Assembly: GCA_002412965.1 (NCBI GenBank)
Contig: DHWB01000003.1
Span: 642-52,501, forward strand
DNA: 51,860 bases
From: Desulfomicrobium sp. UBA5193
Lineage (GTDB): Bacteria > Desulfobacterota > Desulfovibrionia > Desulfovibrionales > Desulfomicrobiaceae
Reading direction: 5' to 3'
Under the pieces are notes generated by a model, which did not search any database, had not been told where the DNA came from, and worked only from the letters and a program-made list of their open reading frames with translations. The position numbers and the translations under genes were made by a program. Positions 16,509-22,516 of the stretch are shown in pieces (positions within the stretch are counted from its first letter, which is position 1; each line of letters begins with the position of its first letter).

Positions 16509-16560
16509 GACTAATATATAAGTCATAACTTGACTTCAATTAAGTTTTGACTCATATACT
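16508..16560 (+). promoter_or_regulatory. hipBA promoter/operator region
   Basis: Two inverted repeats, TGACT-N8-AGTCA (16508-16525) and AACTT-N10-AAGTT (16527-16546), overlap a likely promoter (TTGACT at 16530 with TATACT at 16555, spacing 19; another TTGACT at 16547). The layout fits HipB autorepression. Confidence 0.5.
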
Positions 16561-16564
16561 TTAC

Positions 16565-16834
16565 ATGATGAACGCGATATATGATATTCAAGACTTGGGG
16601 ACTCAAATCGCCACGCTCCGAAAGAACCAGGGGCTGTCGCAGACCGAGGTGGCCAGAAAAGCCGGCGTGAGCCGGGCGATGCTCAGCGATCTGGAGACAG
16701 GGCAGCTGCACGATCCGGGAGTCAAGAAGGTGCTGCGCCTGCTGACAGTCCTCGGACTCGGGATCAAGCTCGTGCCCTTGAGCCCCCCCACGCTGGATGA
16801 CCTTCTTGCGGACCAGGAAGATTCTCATGCTTAA
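16565..16834 (+). CDS. hipB: HipB-like XRE antitoxin/repressor
   Basis: 89-aa helix-turn-helix protein. The XRE domain spans about residues 8-68 (LGTQIATLRKNQGLSQTEVARKAGVSRAMLSDLETG, the usual Q-T-E-V-A...S-R-x-x-L-S-x-L-E recognition region). It would repress its own operon and neutralise HipA. ATG 16565 is the first ATG (ATGATG), with no strong ribosome-binding site, as is common for a near-leaderless message. The last 8 bp overlap hipA. Confidence 0.88.
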   Translation: MMNAIYDIQDLGTQIATLRKNQGLSQTEVARKAGVSRAMLSDLETGQLHDPGVKKVLRLLTVLGLGIKLVPLSPPTLDDLLADQEDSHA

Positions 16835-18014
16835 AGTTTCCATTGGCGGGCGTCCTGTGGGAGCCCTTGATCGCGCCAAAGGCAAGACCTTCGCCTTCAG
16901 CTATCTGCCCGAAACCCTTGCTGGTGATGCGGTGTCCGTGACCATGCCGCCCCGGGTGGCGAGCTACATGTCGGGCCTTGGTCATCTGCACCCCATTTTC
17001 GACATGAACCAGCCCGAAGGATTCCTGCGGCAATGGCTCGTCAAGGTTGTTCCCGACTTTGACGATCTGGTGCTGCTCCGGCTCACAGGCGCCTCGCAGA
17101 TCGGCCGCCTGCGGTATGACTCCGAGGCGCCCATGCCCGCCGGCATGGCCGTGTCCGAAATCCTGGCCCATGATGGCGCCGAGGACCTTTTCCAGCACCT
17201 GCTGGAAGTGTACGGGACGGCTTCCGGCGTGTCCGGGGTGCAGCCCAAGGTGCTCATCCGGGATGTAGCCAGCCACAAGATGAGCGCGGACCACAAAGTC
17301 ACGGTCACGGGCTCGACGCATATCGTGAAGACCTGGGACGCGACGTATCCGCATCTGGCCCGCAATGAGCACTATTGTTTGCGGGCAGCCCGGTGCGCCG
17401 GTCTTGCGACACCGGATTGGGATATTTCCCGTGACGGAAAGTTTCTTGTCATCGAGCGATTCGACCTGACCCAGGACGAATATCTGGGCGTGGAAGACCT
17501 GTGCGTGCTGGCCGGCATGACAACCGGGCAGAAATATCAGGGAGGCTACGAGCAGCTTGCGAAATCGCTGCGCATCTTCATCACCCCGGATACGGAACGC
17601 GTGGCCATGCGGGATTTTTTCAAAATGGTCGCCGTGTCCTGTGTGGTCAGGAACGGGGATGCGCATCGAAAGAATTTCTGCCTGCTGTACGACTCTGCGG
17701 AATCGAGAAGGGGACGGCTGGCCCCGGCCTTTGATATCGTGACCACGGCCGCGTACATGCCCCAGGACACCATGGCCTTGACCATGGCCGATTCGAAGCG
17801 CTGGCCGAGCCGGCGGAAACTGCTCCGGTTTGCCGCTGCGTGCGGCCTGACTCCCGAGTATGCGACCGCGTGTCTGGCCGAAGTTGCCGCCGGCGTAGTC
17901 ACGGCCCGCGACGAACTGGTCGCTGGAATACGGGAGATCCCGGAATTCGCCGTAACGGGTGACTGCATGCTCAAAGCCTGGGACGAAGGCCTGCTGGCCT
18001 TGGAAGAAGCGTAA
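16827..18014 (+). CDS. hipA: HipA-like serine/threonine kinase toxin
   Basis: 395-aa kinase-fold toxin. The N-terminal subdomain (1-100) precedes a Gly-rich loop GVSGVQPKVLI, an ATP-binding Lys in HIVKTW, the catalytic loop NGDAHRKNF and the metal-binding DIVTT (Asp). In characterised HipA proteins phosphorylation of glutamyl-tRNA synthetase induces dormancy; the target here is unknown. ATG 16827 is chosen for the AGGAAG 7 bp upstream. All catalytic motifs appear intact. Flanked by repeat arrays 3 and 4. Confidence 0.92.
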   Translation: MLKVSIGGRPVGALDRAKGKTFAFSYLPETLAGDAVSVTMPPRVASYMSGLGHLHPIFDMNQPEGFLRQWLVKVVPDFDDLVLLRLTGASQIGRLRYDSEAPMPAGMAVSEILAHDGAEDLFQHLLEVYGTASGVSGVQPKVLIRDVASHKMSADHKVTVTGSTHIVKTWDATYPHLARNEHYCLRAARCAGLATPDWDISRDGKFLVIERFDLTQDEYLGVEDLCVLAGMTTGQKYQGGYEQLAKSLRIFITPDTERVAMRDFFKMVAVSCVVRNGDAHRKNFCLLYDSAESRRGRLAPAFDIVTTAAYMPQDTMALTMADSKRWPSRRKLLRFAAACGLTPEYATACLAEVAAGVVTARDELVAGIREIPEFAVTGDCMLKAWDEGLLALEEA

Positions 18015-18088
18015 GTGGGGTAGGGATAGAGGCAGCGATAAAGGCAGCGACGGGGCAGCGACGGGGCAGGTACGAAGGCCGCGATGGG
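18015..18088. repeat. 12-bp repeat array 4
   Basis: Units such as AGGCAGCGATAA, AGGCAGCGACGG and GGCAGCGACGG begin one base after the hipA stop and end about 30 bp before the convergent mazF-2 stop. Confidence 0.78.
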
Positions 18089-18116
18089 TGTGTGTTGAGC
18101 CCGAGAAAAGAAGCGC

Positions 18117-18500
18117 TTACGTCAGTTGCACGATCTGGTTGAGTATTGTGCAGGCTTCGGTGAACACGGAATCCGGTAGTCTTTTCATGGAATGAGGTTT
18201 GGCGGACCGTGAGCGCCAGTCGAAGGATTTCGGTTGGTGGCAGAGCACGTAGGCGTCGACAGTATTCCGTCCTTTTCGAACCTTGCCGACAGGCAAGGCG
18301 AAGGGGTTGTCCCGGTTGTATTCCGCAGTGGTCATGGGCAAGCCGATGACCAGGGATGTACGATCGTTGAAGGGGCGGGTGGAGAGCACGAGAAAGGGAT
18401 GGATATTGCGCATTTCTCGCCCGGCCTGGGGGGAGCAGTCAATCCAGATCACGTCCCCGCGCTCCGGAACCCAGTTGGCGGCCGGTTTCACTCCTGCCAT
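18117..18500 (-). CDS. mazF: MazF-family toxin, second copy
   Basis: 127-aa mRNA interferase: VPERGDVIWIDCSPQAGREMRNIHPFLVLS at the start, then VIGLPMTTAEY, and the end segment CHQPKSFDWRSR. The usual Arg before P-x-L-V is replaced by His-Pro-Phe (IHPFLVLS), so the active site may differ from mazF-1. It overlaps the antitoxin gene by 13 bp. Sequence identity to mazF-1 is low, so this is an independent acquisition rather than a duplication. Bounded by repeat arrays 4 and 5. Confidence 0.9.
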   Translation of the reverse strand: MAGVKPAANWVPERGDVIWIDCSPQAGREMRNIHPFLVLSTRPFNDRTSLVIGLPMTTAEYNRDNPFALPVGKVRKGRNTVDAYVLCHQPKSFDWRSRSAKPHSMKRLPDSVFTEACTILNQIVQLT

Positions 18501-18748
18501 TTTTCGGCTCCAAGATCTGCAGTCGTCGGCATGGCCTCGCCGCCGTGCCGGGATGGATCAAAGTGTGCCAACCTCTGTTCCAGGGTCAGCAGGCCTTCGC
18601 TCAGGGGAGTTATGGTGATCCGTCCGTCCTCCACGCAGATACGCACCCGCTGGTCGGCATGCAGGTTCGCTTCGCGGGCCACGGCAGCAGGCAAGCGGAC
18701 GCCAAGGTTGTTTCCCCATTTTTTTATATCCAGAACTGCTTCGGTCAT
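18488..18748 (-). CDS. mazE: MazE-like antitoxin, second copy
   Basis: 86-aa AbrB-fold antitoxin: IKKWGNNLGVRLPAAVAREA with the W-G-N-x-L-x-x-R-L-P motif, then VRICVEDGRITITPL. The C-terminal 40 residues are acidic and would cap the toxin. Strong GGAGGATAC ribosome-binding site on the minus strand. A 10-bp-arm inverted repeat (18760-18788) lies just upstream and is the likely autoregulatory operator. Confidence 0.9.
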   Translation of the reverse strand: MTEAVLDIKKWGNNLGVRLPAAVAREANLHADQRVRICVEDGRITITPLSEGLLTLEQRLAHFDPSRHGGEAMPTTADLGAEKWQE

Positions 18749-18759
18749 GATGTATCCTC

Positions 18760-18788
18760 CAAATGTTTAAACAATGTATAAACATTTG
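18760..18788. promoter_or_regulatory. Operator of mazEF-2
   Basis: Perfect inverted repeat: CAAATGTTTA (18760-18769) and TAAACATTTG (18779-18788), 9-bp spacer, 11 bp upstream of the mazE-2 start. Confidence 0.65.
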
Positions 18789-18803
18789 GGCGGCGCGTCA
18801 ATA

Positions 18804-18861
18804 TGGGGGCGGCGATAGAGGCAGGGATGGAGCAGGGACAAAGGCACCGACAGAGGCAGCG
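18804..18861. repeat. 12-bp repeat array 5
   Basis: Degenerate units (GGCGGCGATAGA, GGCAGGGATGGA, GGCACCGACAGA, GGCAGCG) between the divergent mazEF-2 and RHH/ParE cassettes. Confidence 0.72.
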
Positions 18862-18957
18862 TGTCTTGCCAATCACTCTTCACCTCTGTGGCCGGAGCGG
18901 TGGCCTGCTTGTCAGTGCAGTCATTAGTAGTTAGTGTGACTACACGGAGGAATCATC

Positions 18958-19203
18958 ATGAGCAGCGCAGAAACCGTATCCACCAGTTTTCGTGCATCAA
19001 AAGACAAAATTGAGCGTATCGACGCTATAGCCACGTCCATGGGCAGAAGCCGCAACTGGCTGCTGAATAAAGCGCTGGACGACATCCTGGAGCATCAGGC
19101 CTGGTTTGTGGAGGAGGTGCAAAAAGGCATTGAGGCCGCCGATAAAGGCGAGTTCGCTTCCCCGGAGGACGTGACGGCAATCTTCAACAAATACGGGGCG
19201 TAA
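18958..19203 (+). CDS. Ribbon-helix-helix (CopG/ParD-like) antitoxin
   Basis: 81-aa antitoxin. The N-terminal RHH domain (TVSTSFRASKDKIERIDAIATSMGRSRNWLLNKALDDIL) has the N-terminal strand and the G-R-S-R-x-x-L loop. The C-terminal part (EEVQKGIEAADKGEFASPEDV) is a typical toxin-binding tail with the A-D-x-G-E-F/S-P-E pattern. GGAGG precedes the ATG; a small dyad GTAGT-N7-ACTAC (18927-18943) upstream may be the operator. One base separates it from the toxin. Confidence 0.9.
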   Translation: MSSAETVSTSFRASKDKIERIDAIATSMGRSRNWLLNKALDDILEHQAWFVEEVQKGIEAADKGEFASPEDVTAIFNKYGA

Positions 19204-19204
19204 G

Positions 19205-19504
19205 ATGCCCAAGTGGACGACACTTGCCGTGAAAGACCTGGGCAGCGTGCTTGAATACATCGCCGCCGATGATGCCGAGGCCGCCCATCGAGTTGCCCAG
19301 GCGATCCGGACAGCCAGCGAGCGCCTGGACCAGTTCCCCCAGATGGGTCGCAGTGGAGCCGCAATGGGCACTCGGGAACTTGGAGTGCCTGGTCTGCCCT
19401 ATGTCCTCGTCTATCGTCAGCAGGGCCTTGCGATCCAAATTTTAAGGCTCCTGCATACACGTCAAAAATGGCCACTCGAGGCAGATTACAGAGGCAGCGA
19501 CTGA
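19205..19504 (+). CDS. RelE/ParE-family toxin
   Basis: 99-aa toxin of the ParE/RelE plasmid-stabilisation fold: WTTLAVKDLGSVLEYIAADDAEAAHRVAQAI, then LDQFPQMGRSGAAMGTRELGVPGLPYVLVYRQQ and ILRLLHTRQKWP, matching the F-P-x-x-G-R-x-G...T-R-E-L...P-Y-V-x-x-Y pattern. It forms a module with the RHH antitoxin. The last codons (R-G-S-D-stop) are encoded by the first unit of repeat array 6, so the repeat supplies the stop codon and the natural C-terminus may have been replaced. Confidence 0.92.
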   Translation: MPKWTTLAVKDLGSVLEYIAADDAEAAHRVAQAIRTASERLDQFPQMGRSGAAMGTRELGVPGLPYVLVYRQQGLAIQILRLLHTRQKWPLEADYRGSD

Positions 19505-19534
19505 GGCAGCGATGGAGGCAGCGACAGAGGCAGG
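19489..19534. repeat. 12-bp repeat array 6
   Basis: Regular 12-mers: AGAGGCAGCGAC, TGAGGCAGCGAT, GGAGGCAGCGAC, AGAGGCAGG. Overlaps the final codons of the ParE-like toxin. Confidence 0.82.
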
Positions 19535-19572
19535 ACGGTTTTTAGGGCAAAGTCCGTGCTGAACTTGCTTTC

Positions 19573-20115
19573 TCAGCGCAGACCGAAGGCCGGGTCGATG
19601 ATGAAGCCGGTGGAGATGTCCCGGATTACCGGATCGAAGAGCGGCTTGAGGGATGTTTCGTAGGTGAGTTCGAAGGTGGCCAGCACCCCTTGGGCCGACA
19701 CTGTCCTGCGATAGAAGATCCTGCCGCCCGTGTAGCCGGAGAGCACGAAAAAACCCTTGCCCGCATGCCTGTAGGTCACCTGGCGATCCGGGACGGTCAG
19801 GGCCTGGGCCAAGGCCTCGGGGATTGTCTGCTGCGGGGCATCGTTGAAACTTCCCCAGCAGCGCAGTTCGGCCCGGCCGTCCGGCGACGCAAATACCTGA
19901 CCGTCTCCGGCGTCCGATTCGCCCATGGGCCGCAGCAGCCTCTTCGGCCAGGCCAGGGCGTATGCGTATCTGTGGTTGACGTAGCAGCCGTATTCGTCCG
20001 CACGCGAGCAGACGCCCTCAAAAGCCTCCATTCCCTTCGCTGACACACTCCCGGTCCCGATCGGGCAGACCGTAAGCAATATCGAAACTCCCAACATAAG
20101 GACTATGTCTTTCAT
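19573..20115 (-). CDS. Exported protein of unknown function
   Basis: 180-aa protein with a signal peptide (about 1-25, VLMLGVSILLTVCPIGTGSVSA). The mature part has three cysteines (CSRADEYGCYV near residues 36-44 and one near 86) and a compact alpha/beta-type sequence (YAYALAWPKRLLRP..., GKGFFVLSGYTGGRIFYRRTV). I do not recognise the family; the layout resembles small periplasmic proteins with conserved 'F-V-L-S-G' strands. It sits alone between two repeat arrays, as if it were a cassette like the toxin-antitoxin pairs. Confidence 0.75.
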   Translation of the reverse strand: MKDIVLMLGVSILLTVCPIGTGSVSAKGMEAFEGVCSRADEYGCYVNHRYAYALAWPKRLLRPMGESDAGDGQVFASPDGRAELRCWGSFNDAPQQTIPEALAQALTVPDRQVTYRHAGKGFFVLSGYTGGRIFYRRTVSAQGVLATFELTYETSLKPLFDPVIRDISTGFIIDPAFGLR

Positions 20116-20220
20116 CCGTCACCTTCCCGCTCACGCTTCACGGCTCAAGTTGCACCATTCACCGCCCAATGCCACCAGTTCACGACATCGTCCAGGGCGG
20201 GCCCGTCTTTTTTATTATTA

Positions 20221-20341
20221 CGGGAACGCGATAGAGGCAGCGATGGAGCAGCGGGAAAGGCAACGATAGAGGCAGCGACGGGGCAGCGATAAAGGCGGCG
20301 ACGGAGACAGCGACTGAGGCAGCGGAAGAGGCGGCGATGGA
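20221..20341. repeat. 12-bp repeat array 7 (longest)
   Basis: About ten degenerate units over 120 bp, mostly 12-bp period with one 11-bp step (ATAGAGGCAGCG, ATGGAGCAGCGG, AAAGGCAACG, GGCGGCGACGGA, GACAGCGACTGA). Between the exported protein and the RelE cassette. Confidence 0.8.
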
Positions 20342-20356
20342 GTTTGTTTGGAATGC

Positions 20357-20626
20357 TTAGGGAAAATGGCGATATATTCTGCTTCGATGGAGGATGCGAA
20401 CGAAAATTGCCGTGTCTCCTTCAACGATCATACCCATCCTGTAGTCACCGATTCGGATTCGGTAATACAGTCCGTCGGATTTGAGTTTTTTGACGTTTCC
20501 GACGGCATCGATGGAATTGCTGGATTCGACTAAAAGAATGATTTCCTTGATTCGAGCAAAGAGTTTTTCGTCACGATGAATCGACTTCAGGTCCTTGTGA
20601 AAGGAAGACTTGAATTCGATTTTCAT
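20357..20626 (-). CDS. RelE-family mRNA interferase toxin
   Basis: 89-aa RelE-type toxin: FKSSFHKDLKSIHRDEKLFARIKEII, VGNVKKLKSDGLYYRIRIGDYRMGMIVEGDTAIFVRILHRSRIYRHFP. The Y-Y-R-I-R-x-G-D-Y-R core, the R-x-L-H-R-S-x-I-Y end and the basic residues are characteristic. It would cleave mRNA on the ribosome. Overlaps the upstream antitoxin gene by 4 bp. The stop codon lies 16 bp from repeat array 7. Confidence 0.92.
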   Translation of the reverse strand: MKIEFKSSFHKDLKSIHRDEKLFARIKEIILLVESSNSIDAVGNVKKLKSDGLYYRIRIGDYRMGMIVEGDTAIFVRILHRSRIYRHFP

Positions 20627-20829
20627 TGTGCAGAGTCAAGCAGATCGTAAACAACCTTTGTGTCCACCGTTGCGGATTTTTCGCCTTCCTCTATGGCATG
20701 GATCATGGCGACATCCTCCATGGCTTCCACAAGGATTTCATGCAGAAAATCCTTGTTCTCAAAAACGATTTCCCGGATTGCATCTTTGAATGCTTCTTTG
20801 AGCGCCGCATTGTCCGTTGCCGTCACCAT
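20623..20829 (-). CDS. Probable antitoxin partner of RelE
   Basis: 68-aa acidic protein (MVTATDNAALKEAFKDAIREI...). ATG 20829 is preferred because a GGAGG lies 5 bases upstream on the minus strand; the frame is open up to 20877 but that extension runs into the repeat-flanked spacer. It is mostly helical with conserved-looking EAMEDVAMIHAIEEGEKS. It matches no DNA-binding fold I recognise, but small helical antitoxins ending in 'A-I-x-E-G-E-x-S' commonly pair with RelE. The assignment rests mainly on position and overlap. Confidence 0.8.
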   Translation of the reverse strand: MVTATDNAALKEAFKDAIREIVFENKDFLHEILVEAMEDVAMIHAIEEGEKSATVDTKVVYDLLDSAQ

Positions 20830-20887
20830 GTTTCCTCCAGAATGAACAGTATCCATTACCTCTAGTGAAGCGGGCATCCTTGGTCAA

Positions 20888-20921
20888 GGGAGGCAGCGAT
20901 GGGAGCAGCGGAAAGGCGGGG
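20888..20921. repeat. 12-bp repeat array 8 (short)
   Basis: About three degenerate units (GAGGCAGCGATGG, GAGCAGCGGAAA, GGCGGGG) between the RelE cassette and the damaged ParE-like gene. Confidence 0.6.
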
Positions 20922-20986
20922 ATTCTTGTCGCCATTCCATTCAGCCTTGAATATTTCTTGGAAGGCAAAACCTTGATTTATTCGCC

Positions 20987-21329
20987 TTGGAGAGTTCCCC
21001 CTTATTCAGTCGTAATTTATCCCCATCGGAGGATGCATGCAATTTCATTCAGAGAAGGGCCGGACATGGCCGAAGCCCTCCTGGAAGAGTTCATCCAGGC
21101 CCGGGACAGCCTGCGCCTCCTCCCCGATCGGGGCCGCATCCCTCCCGGATTGAAGCGCGTCAATATTCTCTCTTACCGTGAAATCCAGTTCAAGCCATAC
21201 CGCATAATCTACCGTATCCATGAAACGGCCCATGCGGTTCATATCCATGTCGTGGCGGACAGTCGGCGCAATTTCGCGGAGCTTCTGAAAGAACGTCTGC
21301 TCAGCCCCATCCCCATGGACCGCAAGTAA
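20987..21329 (+). pseudogene. Damaged RelE/ParE-family toxin
   Basis: The C-terminal ~85 codons (about 21060-21329) read EGPDMAEALLEEFIQARDSLRLLPDRGRIPPGLKRV..., then YREIQFKPYRIIYRI and VADSRRNFAELL, a clear ParE/RelE pattern (P-x-R-G-R, Y-R-E, P-Y-R-I-I-Y, D-x-R-R). The N-terminal strand and first helix expected just before are absent in this frame, but a neighbouring frame contains NLSPSEDACNFIQ, which fits the usual start. A single frameshift near 21045-21060 is the simplest explanation. No antitoxin gene is visible. A sequencing error is also possible. Confidence 0.6.
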
Positions 21330-21368
21330 GCGGGTCCCGTCCTCCTCCCGTCCCTTCCTTCCACCCAA

Positions 21369-21387
21369 AGTCTTGCCGGACTGGACT
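21369..21387. promoter_or_regulatory. Dyad box variant (CTERM gene 21438)
   Basis: AGTCT-N9-GGACT, one mismatch, exact spacing. Only about 7 bp from a GG-N10-GC element. Confidence 0.4.
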
Positions 21388-21391
21388 GGCG

Positions 21392-21409
21392 CGGGAACAT
21401 TTTTTGCAA
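21392..21409 (+). promoter_or_regulatory. Possible sigma-54-type promoter
   Basis: GG at 21394-21395 and GC at 21406-21407 with exactly ten bases between, and a good -12 block (TTTTTTGCAA). The -24 block (CGGGAACA) is poor. Confidence 0.35.
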
Positions 21410-21437
21410 GGAATGTAAAAAAATCAAGGAGTTCTCC

Positions 21438-22073
21438 GTGAATTTATTCATGACCAGATTTTCGCGTTTCGCCTGCGTTGTATGGACATTGCTTCTGGTC
21501 GCAGTGTCCAGTTACGCAACAGCGGACGTCAAATCATATTCGAGCGTTGACAACCTGCTCCTCGACGGGTCCGCCTTCCGGGCCAATGAGACCCCCTTGT
21601 CCTGGCAAGACAAGACCCCCTTGAGCGGTCTTTTCGAATTCACCTATCTCGGCAAGGATGCGTCACACCTGAACGTGCTCCTCAAGTCCGGCTCCGGGGA
21701 TATCGTCTTCAGCACCGCTTCGAACGTTGACGGGGACTGGAGCGGGGCTTTGGACATCTCCACCCTGAGGCTCGACGACACGTCTGTGGACGGGACATGG
21801 TGGCGTCCGAACAATCAGTACTCCATCAGCACTTGGTCGGACGCCGTGCGCATCTACCAGCTCGACACCGACGTCATCATCTCGGGAGTGTCCCTGTCGA
21901 CGGGGATGTTTCTCTTTGGGTTCAATGACGACTACAAGGCGTGGTTCTTCGACCGCCCGGACTACGACGACATGGTCTTCGCGGCCAAGGCCGTCCCGAT
22001 CCCCGGCGCGGCCCTGCTCCTGGGCAGCGCCCTGATCGGCATGGTCGGGATGCGGAAGAAGTTCATGGCGTGA
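21438..22073 (+). CDS. Exosortase substrate, VPLPA-CTERM-type exported protein
   Basis: 211-aa secreted protein. Signal peptide (RFACVVWTLLLVAVSSYATA, about 8-30), beta-rich body with many Asp and Trp residues, then VPIPGAALLLGSALIGMVGM and a basic RKKFMA tail. The tail is nearly identical to that of the 11578 protein, while the bodies differ, consistent with tail exchange or shared ancestry at the 3' end only. It is nearest to the exosortase gene. Followed by a strong terminator and by the second copy of the duplicated 3' element. Confidence 0.88.
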   Translation: MNLFMTRFSRFACVVWTLLLVAVSSYATADVKSYSSVDNLLLDGSAFRANETPLSWQDKTPLSGLFEFTYLGKDASHLNVLLKSGSGDIVFSTASNVDGDWSGALDISTLRLDDTSVDGTWWRPNNQYSISTWSDAVRIYQLDTDVIISGVSLSTGMFLFGFNDDYKAWFFDRPDYDDMVFAAKAVPIPGAALLLGSALIGMVGMRKKFMA

Positions 22074-22108
22074 GCCAATCTCTGCGGGCTGAATTGTTGT
22101 GAGACTTC

Positions 22109-22133
22109 AGGCGGGTTTATCCCGCCTTTTTTT
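22109..22133 (+). terminator. Rho-independent terminator
   Basis: AGGCGGG-TTTAT-CCCGCCT followed by T residues, 36 bp after the CTERM stop. Confidence 0.88.
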
Positions 22134-22160
22134 GTGGCCGGGACGAAGGCGAACGAACCG

Positions 22161-22212
22161 ATACCTCATCGTCCTCATGGCCGGAAAGGATCACTCCCTT
22201 CCGGCCTTTTTC
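22161..22212 (+). terminator. Duplicated 3' element with terminator, copy 2
   Basis: ATACCTCATCGT, CTCATG and hairpin GGCCGGAAAGGA / TCCCTTCCGGCC then TTTTT, nearly identical to 16210-16258. Here it is redundant, lying behind another terminator. Confidence 0.8.
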
Positions 22213-22285
22213 ATGCTGCGAATTTTTGATTTTTCAACAGGCAGATAATGGCGGAATGGGACAATCTGCAATCACCGTAGCCCCT

Positions 22286-22304
22286 AGTCCAGTTTTGTCG
22301 GACT
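22286..22304. promoter_or_regulatory. WGTCC-N9-GGACW dyad box (exosortase gene)
   Basis: AGTCC-N9-GGACT, perfect spacing, about 88 bp upstream of the TTGGCACG element at 22390. Confidence 0.6.
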
Positions 22305-22389
22305 TGTCCCGGCTGTGGCGGGTGGGTTTGAAAGTTCCTAATCGTGCGGCTGGCAAAGCTTTCTCTTCTTTCCTGGCCGTGCCTTGCGC

Positions 22390-22406
22390 TTGGCACGGGA
22401 CTTGTA
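22390..22406 (+). promoter_or_regulatory. Sigma-54-type promoter of the exosortase operon
   Basis: TTGGCACG-N4-TTGTA: a consensus -24 block; at -12 the usual GC is GT. About 110 bp before the exosortase start, downstream of a dyad box. Confidence 0.5.
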
Positions 22407-22516
22407 AAACCATGTGATTTTATGGGCATCCGGCCTGAAGGACTTGTGTTTGGGTCCCGGAGCTTTTGCATCTTCCTGCTTGTTTCACATTATTCAATAC
22501 AGAGTCTGGAGCGCGC

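Noticed and set aside
13388..20921. The 12-bp arrays as a CRISPR array
   Set aside because: Units are 12 bp and directly tandem, without ~30-bp spacers, and no cas gene is in the window.
13388..20921. The arrays as integron attC sites
   Set aside because: No attC core or imperfect palindromic ends seen and no integron integrase in the window; only the cassette-like arrangement is similar.
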